Positions 27,388-36,424 of a stretch of DNA of 64,000 nucleotides are shown piece by piece. Each line of letters begins with the position of its first letter. Position 1 is the stretch's first letter. Origin of the DNA: Gammaproteobacteria bacterium. Its GTDB lineage: Bacteria > Pseudomonadota > Gammaproteobacteria > Pseudomonadales > Pseudohongiellaceae. The translations under genes were made by a program, and so were the position numbers. The stretch is taken from the NCBI GenBank assembly GCA_009922595.1, contig RFVC01000003.1, forward strand, positions 17,721 to 81,720, in the 5' to 3' direction. Under the pieces are notes generated by a model that saw only the letters and a program-made list of their open reading frames with translations, ran no database searches and was not told the origin of the DNA.

Positions 27388-28884
27388 CTATGCAGCGGTA
27401 TAAGCTGGGTTATTGACGACTTTTGGAACTAGCCGGTCCAAAACTTTTGCAGAGCTTATAACCCCAGGAAGACCGGCACCTGGGTGAGTTCCAGCACCTA
27501 CAAGATATAAATTTTTTGGACCTTCCGCTTTGTTATGAAAGCGGAACCATGCTGATTGAGTAAATAAGGGAGCCACGGAGAATCCTGCTCCACCCTCGCT
27601 GAGGTAGTCTTTTTTGAAGTCCTCTGGAGTCATATAAAAATCGGCAAGTATGTGCTGTTTTAGATCAGGCAGCAAATGCTCACTGAGTGACTCAATGATT
27701 TTTTTCTTCAACAGAGGGGCTTGGGTTTCCCAATTAATGCTTGCATTAAGATTAGGGACTGGGGCTAGCACGTAGAATGAATCACAGCCATCTGGTGCGA
27801 AGCTAGAATCTGTCGCTGTTGGTCTATGCAGATAAAGTGAGAAGTCTTCTGGTAAAGATTTACTGTTGAAAATCTCATACAGTAGTTCTTTATATCTTTT
27901 GCCTAACCAGATTGTATGGTGGGCAATATCCGGATATTTCTTATTAGTCCCAAAAAATAGAACAAAAAGTCCCATCGATAGAGCACTATGCTGCGATTTA
28001 AATTTAGCTATACTAGTCTGCTCAGAAGAGTCTAGCATGTGACGATATAAATATTTTGGATCAACGTTCGCCACTACTAGGTCTGCATTAATCTTGGTGC
28101 CATTTTCAAGCTGAACTCCAACAGCTTTTTTATTGTCAACTAGTATCTTGTCGACGGTTGTATTGAGTTTTATATCTATATTCAGCTCTTCCATCAACTT
28201 TCTATAAGCATCAACTAAAGCACCGGTTCCTCCCATAGCGAAGTGGATACCCCAACGTCTTTCAAGGAAGTGAATTAAGCCATATATACTTGTTGTATCG
28301 AATGGATTTCCGCCGACTAATAGAGGTTGCACAGAAAACGCCTGTCTTAGCTTGGGGTCTCGCAGGTACGCGCATACCATTTGCCAAACTGTACGGTAGC
28401 ACTTTAGTCTCACCAGTGTTGGAATCTGAGCCAGCATTGTGGCTAATTTATGGAAAGGTTTATCAGATAGCTTCGTAAAACCAACGTCAAAGATTTTTTC
28501 CGAGTGAGCTACAAGTTGCCTGTACCCCTCAACGTCGGCTGGATTAAATCGTGCTATTTCCTTTTCGGTGTCTTCAATTTCACCACCGTAATCAAATGTA
28601 TCTCCATCAGAAAACTGAAACCTATACCATGGGTCGAGCTGACGAAACTCTACATAGTCTTCCCGACGACGACCGTGTAATTCAAATAACTCATCAAAAA
28701 GGAATGGCGCAGTAATTACCGTCGGGCCAGCATCAAATTTAAATCCATCTCTTTCGAATACTTGAGCCCTGCCTCCCAGTTTTGGACATCGATCTAAAAC
28801 CTGTACTTCATAACCTTTGGCGCGAAGCCGTATTGCAGAGGCTATACCGCCAAAGCCGCCGCCCACAACTAGAGCTCGATTCAC
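27388..28884 (-). CDS. crtI: Phytoene desaturase
   Basis: A 498-residue FAD enzyme making lycopene from phytoene in four desaturations. The N-terminal dinucleotide-binding motif is VVGGGFGGIASAIRL, with the following LGGRAQVFERDGFKFDAGPT typical of CrtI. The C-terminal signature NLYLVGAGTHPGAGLPGV is present. It overlaps crtE by 4 bp (ATGA), so the two are translationally coupled. Normal length (E. uredovora CrtI 492). Confidence 0.96.
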   Translation of the reverse strand: MNRALVVGGGFGGIASAIRLRAKGYEVQVLDRCPKLGGRAQVFERDGFKFDAGPTVITAPFLFDELFELHGRRREDYVEFRQLDPWYRFQFSDGDTFDYGGEIEDTEKEIARFNPADVEGYRQLVAHSEKIFDVGFTKLSDKPFHKLATMLAQIPTLVRLKCYRTVWQMVCAYLRDPKLRQAFSVQPLLVGGNPFDTTSIYGLIHFLERRWGIHFAMGGTGALVDAYRKLMEELNIDIKLNTTVDKILVDNKKAVGVQLENGTKINADLVVANVDPKYLYRHMLDSSEQTSIAKFKSQHSALSMGLFVLFFGTNKKYPDIAHHTIWLGKRYKELLYEIFNSKSLPEDFSLYLHRPTATDSSFAPDGCDSFYVLAPVPNLNASINWETQAPLLKKKIIESLSEHLLPDLKQHILADFYMTPEDFKKDYLSEGGAGFSVAPLFTQSAWFRFHNKAEGPKNLYLVGAGTHPGAGLPGVISSAKVLDRLVPKVVNNPAYTAA

Positions 28885-29738
28885 GCGGCTTCTCTATTAA
28901 GTTCACTTAATAGTTTTGAGCATTTCTCTCTTAGGAGCGACCCACAGCCATTCGGCAAAGCGGCAGCATTGGTTGCTGCATCATTTAAAAAGTATAGGGC
29001 TAAGTCTTCAGCGGTCTCCTTTGTTGAAGTTCTGTCAGACAAAACAGATAAGTTCGACAGCTTTCCGTTATTTTTATCTTGATCAAAATCATGAAGATCA
29101 TCGAATATTTGATAACCGATGCCAAAGGAAGCGCCGGCTTGCCTTGCAACATCCAGAAATTCTCCTTGGCCTGCTACCACAAGCGGAAGCTCTAGGCTAA
29201 GAGAGAAAAAAGGTCCGGATTTTTCTTTTGCTATAAGGATCGCATCATCTATAGATAGATTTTGATCAATATTGAGATCATTTGTCTGGCCTTGAAGTGT
29301 TACCGCTATTGCCCTTTTCATTGTGGATATAAGATTGTTTGCAGAATTTGGTGCTGCAGAAGCGGCCAGTGCAAAAGCGTTTGCGATGAGCAGGTCAGTA
29401 GTATTGATAGCAATATCTGAGCCAAATTTCTTCCATACAGAAAGCTGCCCCCTTCTGAATTCGTCTTGATCTTGAAAGTCATCTTGAATTAACGAGGCGT
29501 TATGAAGTGTCTCAACTGCGGCAGATAGATATATAGCGACCTTAGAGTTCAGGCCGAGGGCAAGGCTAGCTGATATGCACAGTGAACCCCTGGCCTCTGA
29601 GCCTGAGGCCGAGTAATGGTACTCGATAACCTGCCTCAACCTGGAGGTTGGGGAGAGCTCTTCAAGAAGTGTGCTCTGTGCTAAATCGCGGCTATCTTTC
29701 AGTAAGTGTTTGAAATCAGGCATTTTTTTATTTTTCAT
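28881..29738 (-). CDS. crtE: Geranylgeranyl diphosphate synthase
   Basis: A 285-residue trans-isoprenyl diphosphate synthase that makes the C20 precursor GGPP. The first Asp-rich motif is DDFQD (86-90), the second is FDDLHDFD near 210, and GQTNDLN (about 155) is the usual CrtE segment. It is the first gene of the retinal operon; transcription starts in the 301-bp AT-rich gap shared with the opsin gene. A nearby inverted repeat overlaps the likely -35 region. Confidence 0.93.
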   Translation of the reverse strand: MKNKKMPDFKHLLKDSRDLAQSTLLEELSPTSRLRQVIEYHYSASGSEARGSLCISASLALGLNSKVAIYLSAAVETLHNASLIQDDFQDQDEFRRGQLSVWKKFGSDIAINTTDLLIANAFALAASAAPNSANNLISTMKRAIAVTLQGQTNDLNIDQNLSIDDAILIAKEKSGPFFSLSLELPLVVAGQGEFLDVARQAGASFGIGYQIFDDLHDFDQDKNNGKLSNLSVLSDRTSTKETAEDLALYFLNDAATNAAALPNGCGSLLREKCSKLLSELNREAA

Positions 29739-29767
29739 AAGCTCGCCCTAGCTTTATAACACTATAA

Positions 29768-29781
29768 TTTGTCCCGACAAA
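29768..29781 (-). promoter_or_regulatory. Perfect inverted repeat overlapping the crtE promoter
   Basis: TTTGTCCCGACAAA is a 6-bp-arm dyad with a 2-nt spacer, 30 bp upstream of the crtE start. Read on the minus strand, TTGTCG (a -35-like hexamer inside the dyad) is followed after 16 bp by TATAAA, a -10-like hexamer. An operator in this position would block or remodel the operon promoter. Light-responsive MerR-type regulators (LitR/CarH) control carotenoid operons elsewhere, but no such gene is in the window and the protein that binds is unknown. Confidence 0.45.
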
Positions 29782-29922
29782 CTACCTTTTCGTAATAATT
29801 AGTTATTATTGGCAATATTACTGAATAGTAAGGATTTAATTAAGCAAAGTTTATTATTATGTATTTCGGTACGTTCAGCGGTTGATTTAAGATCATTTTT
29901 AATTGATTATTATTTTATATTC

Positions 29923-29950
29923 TACATATAAAACTTACATTTTATATGTA
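29923..29950. repeat. Perfect 11-bp inverted repeat upstream of proteorhodopsin
   Basis: Arms TACATATAAAA and TTTTATATGTA flank the 6-nt spacer CTTACA, about 90-120 bp before the opsin ATG. Two full helical turns separate the arm centres (about 17 bp), which suits a dimeric regulator. Alternatively it is a transcript structure. Function unknown. Confidence 0.45.
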
Positions 29951-29971
29951 TTATATTTTGATCTGTTTCTA

Positions 29972-29994
29972 CAACCATGGCGTAACAATGGTTG
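29972..29994 (+). repeat. Hairpin in the likely 5' leader of the proteorhodopsin mRNA
   Basis: CAACCAT and ATGGTTG form a perfect 7-bp stem around a 9-nt loop, ending 45 bp before the opsin start. It may be a leader-mRNA structure affecting stability or translation, or an operator. Confidence 0.35.
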
Positions 29995-30039
29995 CTATAT
30001 AAAAAAAATTGCATTTTTACCTACATAGGGGGGGACAAA

Positions 30040-30810
30040 ATGAAGAAATACCTAATTGCATGCTTTTCAATAGCTGGCCTGTTTGCGGGCCAAACAGCAC
30101 TGGCAGCCTCTGGCGATACTACAATGCTCCAATCAGGAGATTTTGTAGGCTATTCGTTTTGGCTGATCTCAATGGCACTTGCAGCTTCAACTGTATTTTT
30201 CTTAATGGAATCACTTCGCATCGGCGGTAAGTGGGCTACCTCACTTACAGTTAGTGCTCTTGTAACATTCATTGCAGCGTTTCACTACTTCTACATGAGA
30301 GAAGTATGGGTCAGCACAGGCAACACCCCTACTGATTTTCGCTACATTGACTGGCTACTAACAGTTCCATTGCTGATGATTGAGTTTTACCTCATTCTTT
30401 CAGCCATCACAAAAGTATCGGGAAGCGTTTTCTGGAAACTTTTAATCGGTACACTCGTGATGTTAGTTCCAGGCTACATGGGTGAGGCTGGCTACTTAAA
30501 TGCAACTGTTGGTTTCGTAATTGGAATGATTGGTTGGGCTTACATTCTATTCGAAATATTTGCCGGTGAGGCAAGTCGTGTTGCAGCCAACGAAGCAACT
30601 CCGGCTGTACAGAAATCGTACAACCTGATGAAATGGACAGTTACAATAGGATGGGCTATCTATCCTATAGGTTACTTCCTGGGTTATCTAGCGGGCGGCA
30701 CAGACATGGGCACCCTAAACATAGTTTATAACTTGGCTGACGTACTAAATAAGATCGCTTTTGGTCTCTTCATTTGGTATGCAGCTAACGAAGATACATC
30801 TGGTAGCTAG
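30040..30810 (+). CDS. Proteorhodopsin, green-absorbing type proton pump
   Basis: A 256-residue seven-helix retinal protein of the inner membrane. A signal peptide (1-22, ending ALA) precedes helix A. Key residues match the reference green proteorhodopsin shifted by seven: H82 (H75), proton acceptor D104 (D97), T108, donor E115 (E108), and the retinal Schiff-base Lys K238 in LADVLNKIAFG (K231). The spectral-tuning position is L112 (L105), predicting green absorption. The DTE triad indicates an outward proton pump. The ATG at 30040 is chosen because a run of seven G (30028-30034) gives the ribosome-binding site; starts further upstream lack one. Divergent from the retinal operon, with its own terminator. 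Confidence 0.97.
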   Translation: MKKYLIACFSIAGLFAGQTALAASGDTTMLQSGDFVGYSFWLISMALAASTVFFLMESLRIGGKWATSLTVSALVTFIAAFHYFYMREVWVSTGNTPTDFRYIDWLLTVPLLMIEFYLILSAITKVSGSVFWKLLIGTLVMLVPGYMGEAGYLNATVGFVIGMIGWAYILFEIFAGEASRVAANEATPAVQKSYNLMKWTVTIGWAIYPIGYFLGYLAGGTDMGTLNIVYNLADVLNKIAFGLFIWYAANEDTSGS

Positions 30811-30840
30811 TGTCTAATTAGATTTAGATACAATTCCTTA

Positions 30841-30873
30841 AAAAACTCCGCTAATTTGGCGGAGTTTTTTTTT
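30841..30873 (+). terminator. Rho-independent terminator of proteorhodopsin
   Basis: The stem ACTCCGC / GCGGAGT, extended by flanking A and T runs, ends in nine T about 30 bp past the opsin stop. It shows that the opsin is a monocistronic unit. Confidence 0.92.
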
Positions 30874-30890
30874 GCACAATTTAGAGTGGG

Positions 30891-31077
30891 GATGCGCCCA
30901 CCAGGCAGTCATGAAGTCTATGGTTTAACTCGGACTTACGGTCAGAACATTAGAATATTGGCGAGCATAACCCTCTACACCTAACGATTTCACCTAGAAA
31001 CACGACGAAGGGGCTGACATTGTAATGCCATTCGGCGTTGTGCAGTTCCTTAATGAAAATGGCATCTGCCTAAAGTG
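30891..31077 (-). pseudogene. Degraded internal fragment of a guaA copy
   Basis: This stretch aligns with the functional guaA at about 32921-33107 (GuaA residues about 425-488) in the same orientation. It shares GATGCGCCCACC, GTCATGAAGTCTATGGTTT, CATTCGGCGTTGTGCAGTTC (with changes) and a final run around GAAAATGGCATCTGCC. Many substitutions and small indels break the reading frame. It lies between the opsin terminator and the DUF6152 gene. It is a remnant of an additional guaA segment brought in or left by recombination, supporting guaA as the insertion point of this cassette. Confidence 0.85.
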
Positions 31078-31119
31078 TTTTGCGGACATGAAGGTAAAGA
31101 TCTATTTCCAGACATCAGG

Positions 31120-31137
31120 GATGGTTCTAGAACCATC
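31120..31137. repeat. Perfect 18-bp palindrome
   Basis: GATGGTTCTAGAACCATC is fully self-complementary. It sits 26 bp past the DUF6152 stop, just right of the guaA remnant. No T tract follows on either strand, so it is a poor terminator. It may be a protein-binding site or the scar of a mobile element. Confidence 0.4.
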
Positions 31138-31162
31138 ATAGGAGGATACTTTATGATGTTTC

Positions 31163-31525
31163 CTACCAACGCCCAATAATGTTGCCGTCTGGAAATCTGG
31201 CACCTACGAATAACCCGCCGGGCGAGCCGTCTTTCATGGGCCTGGTTCTGATCACCACTTCGGCACCAGGAGGGAACGTGGACGGCCGGATTCCCTGTCG
31301 CCCTAGGTTGTTGGGACTGCCCCATTCAATACTCCACTCAACCAGCTCGCCACCCTCAACAGGCACATTGATCTGAATCCAGGAGTGGGGATTCGTGAAC
31401 TGGAATTCAACAACTTTACCGGCCAGTTCGACAGTCTCTACTTCTTCAAACATGGCGTTGGAATGATGCGCCAATACCTGGTGAGCCGAGATTAGGATGG
31501 CAATTGAAAATACTAGTTGTTTCAT
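31163..31525 (-). CDS. DUF6152 family exported protein
   Basis: A 120-residue protein with a signal peptide (about 1-19, ending VLA) and a compact beta-rich domain. DUF6152 features are the opening HHSNAMFE, ELAGKVVEFQFTNPHSWI, EWSIEWGSPNNLGRQG and the DGSPGGLFVG turn. Proteins of this family are periplasmic, of unknown function, and are often paired with secreted proteins like the one upstream here. The 52-bp gap to that gene fits an operon transcribed leftward. Confidence 0.78.
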   Translation of the reverse strand: MKQLVFSIAILISAHQVLAHHSNAMFEEVETVELAGKVVEFQFTNPHSWIQINVPVEGGELVEWSIEWGSPNNLGRQGIRPSTFPPGAEVVIRTRPMKDGSPGGLFVGARFPDGNIIGRW

Positions 31526-31577
31526 TTTAGATCGCCTCTTGATGCCTTTATGTTATTTATTTAGAAATGCGTCCTGC

Positions 31578-32387
31578 TCAACGGCCCGGGGCCAGATCTA
31601 TGATCTGCCCATCAGGACCGATTGTATAAGTCCAGCCGGTATTAGGATCGATAGGATTACGATTGTTTTCGTTGCAGGCATAATCGTAGACCCAGGTCGA
31701 TTCAGGTGTTTTTCTGAATTGCTTGGTCACCACCCAGGGTGCTGTCAGCGCCTTTTCATCGAAAATTGTCATTTCCGCGATCATGAAACCGTCATTATTA
31801 ATACCCATACGTGTAGTGATCTCGGCCGCATCACTGAGCATCAGGCCGGTACGGTCAAGAATGGTGCCCCCGCTCTCTGAGCTATGCAGGCTGAGTGTTT
31901 GAAAGACCAGAATTTCACCCTCCCAGCGACCAACTGAAACACCTGTGTGGGTGGGCCAGCGGTCTTCCGGTGCCGGAAGGCTTCGGCCATCGGTATAGAC
32001 ACGCATTATATTCGGACCGTTTTCTGCGATGATCCAGACCGCCGCATCTGTTACAGCGAACTCATAAACATCTGGCAAATTCATTATGCGGGGAAATCCG
32101 GTTGGGATGCCGCAATATGAATTGGGGTCTGGAAAGATGCCCTCATCTCGCAGTTGCAGATTTGCTTGGTATCTAGCTTCCCATTCAGCATTATAAGGAG
32201 GGTGTTCGCGAACTCCGGGGCTTGTAGATCCGCCTTCACCGGTCTTGGTTGCCTGATCGAAGATGGTTCCACCCATCATAGCCCATACCCCGCTCCAGTC
32301 AGGCAACTCCTGAGCACATATTACTGGCGAAACTAAGCAACTTACTCCTAGAACAAGAGAGACAAGATTCAGCTTTATTTTTCCCAT
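31578..32387 (-). CDS. Exported protein of unknown function, partner of DUF6152
   Basis: A 269-residue protein with a signal peptide (about 1-25, ending ICA) and a mature part opening LPDWSGVWAMMGG. Similar proteins (Trp-Ser-Gly-Val-Trp start, CGIPTGFPRIM motif, a beta-rich core with RWEGEILVF) occur in proteobacteria beside DUF6152 genes; their role is not known. Three cysteines are present in the mature part. It is the first gene of a two-gene unit lying inside the inserted region between guaA and tadA. No mobility gene accompanies it. Confidence 0.72.
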   Translation of the reverse strand: MGKIKLNLVSLVLGVSCLVSPVICAQELPDWSGVWAMMGGTIFDQATKTGEGGSTSPGVREHPPYNAEWEARYQANLQLRDEGIFPDPNSYCGIPTGFPRIMNLPDVYEFAVTDAAVWIIAENGPNIMRVYTDGRSLPAPEDRWPTHTGVSVGRWEGEILVFQTLSLHSSESGGTILDRTGLMLSDAAEITTRMGINNDGFMIAEMTIFDEKALTAPWVVTKQFRKTPESTWVYDYACNENNRNPIDPNTGWTYTIGPDGQIIDLAPGR

Positions 32388-32805
32388 GACCTTAGACCTC
32401 TGCAGATTTTTGACTTTTTGCTGTTTTTCAACCAGTGTTTATTGCAGGATTTCTCCTAGAGATCGATTTATAGCACTCTGATTTGCCGGGAGTAAAGGGG
32501 GCATTCGCTGCTTTGCTGTATCCTGAAGTTATTCAGAGTTCTGAGGGGAGCCAAAACTTTGAATGCAAGCTGAATGTTAAGAATGGAGGATTCTGATTTA
32601 TAGGATTTTTAAAAGCTTTGTGTTTCTGGTAATGAATTAAGATATTGATCTTATTTATTTTTAACCAAACTCATTCCCACTCAATCGTCTATTGGATGCA
32701 ACTACATGATTTCATTCAGTAAAATATTCACTTAGTAACAACTTAGTAACTGCTACTAAGGCACAGAAAACACTGAAAAATACCTAAGTAATTGATTTTA
32801 TTCAT
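32388..32805. other. 418-bp AT-rich gap holding a duplicated guaA end
   Basis: No gene is visible. The gap contains a second copy of the guaA 3' end (32672-32688), tandem 10-mers at 32730-32750, and otherwise unstructured AT-rich sequence that should include the promoter of the leftward secreted-protein pair. No integrase remnant was recognised. Confidence 0.55.
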
Positions 32806-32820
32806 CTATTCCCACTCAAT
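32673..32820. repeat. Direct repeat of the guaA 3' end (attachment-site-like)
   Basis: ATTCCCACTCAAT occurs at 32673-32685 and again at 32808-32820, where it is the end of guaA (codons I-E-W-E plus the first base of the stop). With the next three bases the match is 15 of 16. The outer copy, read on the minus strand, is ACGATTGAGTGGGAATGA (T-I-E-W-E-stop), a very common guaA ending in other bacteria. Islands that integrate at the guaA 3' end leave exactly such repeats. The spacer is 122 bp. Confidence 0.7.
32730..32750. repeat. Tandem 10-mers between the guaA repeats
   Basis: ACTTAGTAAC occurs twice, at 32730-32739 and 32741-32750, with a related CTACTAAGG just after. Short iterons beside an attachment site can be integrase or excisionase arm sites; that role is only an inference. 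Confidence 0.4.
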
Positions 32821-34383
32821 AGTGGCTGGCGGTTTGCTACTAATGTCATAAGTCACACGACTGACATCCCTGATTTCATTGATAATGCGGTTTGAGATTA
32901 CTTCGAGTAATTCATATGGGAGATGCGCCCACCGAGCCGTCATGAAGTCTATGGTTTCAACGGCACGCACGGCCAAGACATAGGAGTAACGGCGGGCATC
33001 ACCCACTACCCCTACCGATTTTACCGGCAGAAATACTACAAAGGCCTGGCTGACTTTCTGATACCAGTCGGCGTTATGCAATTCGTCGATGAAAATTGCG
33101 TCCGCCTGACGAAGGATGTCGCAGTATTCCTTTTTTACCTCGCCAAGCACACGTACTCCAAGCCCAGGCCCCGGGAATGGATGGCGATAAATCATTTCAT
33201 GAGGAAGCCCCAACTCGATACCGATATTGCGGACTTCATCCTTAAAAAGCTCCCGCAGTGGTTCAACAAGGCCCATGTTCATATCTTCAGGTAGTCCGCC
33301 CACGTTATGGTGAGATTTGATCACATGTGCAGTACCATGCTTGGAACCAGCCGACTCAATTACGTCAGGATAAATCGTTCCCTGGGCTAACCACTTAACA
33401 TCACCCAGTTTTGTGGCTTCCTCATCAAAGACCTCGATAAAGGTATTACCAATAATCTTGCGCTTGGACTCTGGATCTTCAACACCTGCCAGCTTGCCGA
33501 GAAAGACATCTTCGGCATCAACCCTGATCACGCGCACGCCCATGTTCCTGGAAAAGGTTTCCATTACCTGGTCTCCCTCGTGCAGTCGCAGCAGACCGTT
33601 ATCAACAAACACACAGGTAAGCTGGTCGCCGATAGCCCTGTGAAGCAGCGCGGCAACGACGGATGAATCTACACCGCCGGAGAGTCCAAGCAGCACCTGG
33701 TCGCTGCCCACCTTCTCCTGGATCGTACTGATTGCATTATCGATAATATTAGCCGGCGTCCATAGTCGACCGCAGCCACACAGCTCATGGACAAAACGGT
33801 TAAGAATCTGTTGGCCGGATTTTGTATGGGTCACTTCCGGGTGAAACTGCAAACCGTAAATCTTTTTTTCCTCGCAGGCCATGGCGGCAATGGGTGCACT
33901 GTCAGAGGAAGCAATCACATCAAAGCCCCCAGGAACTGCTGTCACCTTGTCGCCATGACTCATCCAGACATCATGATTAAAGATATTACCTTCCTGGACA
34001 GAATCCTCGAGGTCGCTTAAGAGCGGGCTACCGGTGGGAATGGCGATGCTGGCATAGCCGAATTCCGATTTATTTGAGCCTTCCACTTTACCGCCGAGCT
34101 GCTCGGCAATGGTTTGCATGCCGTAGCAGATGCCAAGTACAGGTAGGTCGGCGCTGAGAATGTAATCCGGCACACGGGGGGAGTCTTCAAGGTGAGCTGA
34201 TTCCGGACTACCAGAGAGTATAACCCCTCTCGGTTGAAACTCCTGAAATGCTGATTCAGGAAAATCGTAATGGTGAATCTCGCAATAGACTCCCGCCTCG
34301 CGAACGCGACGTGCAATCAGTTGAGTATACTGGGATCCAAAATCCAGGATCAGGATTTTGTGGTCATGAATATTCTGAGACAT
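32806..34383 (-). CDS. guaA: GMP synthase (glutamine-hydrolysing)
   Basis: A complete 525-residue enzyme (E. coli 525) that aminates XMP to GMP with glutamine and ATP. The glutaminase domain has its nucleophile at C86 (GICYGMQT), with a His-Glu pair near 180 (LQFHPEVTH). The ATP-pyrophosphatase P-loop LSGGVDSSV lies near 235, and the dimer domain ends PPATIEWE. The gene lies 44 bp downstream of the guaB fragments in the usual guaB-guaA order. Its 3' end is duplicated 122 bp further on, the mark of past island integration. Confidence 0.97.
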   Translation of the reverse strand: MSQNIHDHKILILDFGSQYTQLIARRVREAGVYCEIHHYDFPESAFQEFQPRGVILSGSPESAHLEDSPRVPDYILSADLPVLGICYGMQTIAEQLGGKVEGSNKSEFGYASIAIPTGSPLLSDLEDSVQEGNIFNHDVWMSHGDKVTAVPGGFDVIASSDSAPIAAMACEEKKIYGLQFHPEVTHTKSGQQILNRFVHELCGCGRLWTPANIIDNAISTIQEKVGSDQVLLGLSGGVDSSVVAALLHRAIGDQLTCVFVDNGLLRLHEGDQVMETFSRNMGVRVIRVDAEDVFLGKLAGVEDPESKRKIIGNTFIEVFDEEATKLGDVKWLAQGTIYPDVIESAGSKHGTAHVIKSHHNVGGLPEDMNMGLVEPLRELFKDEVRNIGIELGLPHEMIYRHPFPGPGLGVRVLGEVKKEYCDILRQADAIFIDELHNADWYQKVSQAFVVFLPVKSVGVVGDARRYSYVLAVRAVETIDFMTARWAHLPYELLEVISNRIINEIRDVSRVTYDISSKPPATIEWE

Positions 34384-34427
34384 GCAGCCTGCTTGGCGTT
34401 TCTCTTAAAAGCCTGTGAACTTGTTGA

Positions 34428-35848
<1,421 letters not shown>

Positions 35849-35962
35849 ATAAATACCTGAAATCCCGTTAAGGGAAATCGATTCATTATACTCTATGAGG
35901 GTTTTTCAGGTAAACGCCTGAAGAACCTCAAATACTCTTGATTTGGGTGCTGCTCGCCCTTT

Positions 35963-36340
35963 TTACTTACGCTTGAGGCCCGGACGCTTGACCCTGTCCT
36001 CGGGGTCTATGATCTTAAGATCACCCAACAGCCCTCTGCCCTCTTCATCAACCTGGTCTTTGTCATCTCCGGGAGTTGCCGCCATATTATCAGCGTTGTA
36101 AGAGGCCTGATCTAAGCTGGTAGTAGAGGGTATGGCCCTATTTCCTATGCAGACTTCCTCGGCAATTGCCACGATCTGGTTGCGCTCCCAAGACGTCATG
36201 GCACTGCTGACCTCTTCGCTAATGCGAAGGGCAATTTCTCTGGCCTGGAGGTTGCAAGCGCGCATGTCAGGAGACAGCTGGGCTGACAACGATACCGGCA
36301 ATACAATTAAACAGCTTGTGAAAATGTGGCGAATTTTCAT
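35963..36340 (-). CDS. Small exported protein of unknown function
   Basis: A 125-residue protein with a signal peptide (MKIRHIFTSCLIVLPVSLSA) and an acidic, charged C terminus ending RPGLKRK. The middle holds two Cys in the mature part (DMRACNLQAREIA and AEEVCIGN), perhaps a disulfide. No domain recognised. The ATG at 36340 is chosen because GGGA lies 6 nt upstream; an in-frame TTG at 36352 would include that site. It is divergent from xseA and lies 114 bp upstream of guaB on the same strand. Confidence 0.7.
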   Translation of the reverse strand: MKIRHIFTSCLIVLPVSLSAQLSPDMRACNLQAREIALRISEEVSSAMTSWERNQIVAIAEEVCIGNRAIPSTTSLDQASYNADNMAATPGDDKDQVDEEGRGLLGDLKIIDPEDRVKRPGLKRK

Positions 36341-36424
36341 GTCAAATCCCAAATAGGGTTGGATGGCCGGGCATTGTATCTCAACTGTCGGCCAGGGATA
36401 AGTCTGATGCTATTATGGGACCTT

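Larger units (their letters stand above)
29739..30039. other. AT-rich divergent control region, crt operon / proteorhodopsin
   Basis: This 301-bp gap has no gene. It is strongly AT rich and holds three inverted repeats, at 29768, 29923 and 29972, listed separately. It must contain both promoters. Many TATAAT-like stretches occur, so a single opsin promoter cannot be picked by eye. Confidence 0.6.

Noticed and set aside
30891..31077. A second functional GMP synthase gene.
   Set aside because: Only about 60 codons are covered, with indels and stops in the guaA frame.
31139..31182. A nine-codon leader frame on the plus strand after AGGAGG.
   Set aside because: No plus-strand gene follows that it could control; the good ribosome site is likely chance.
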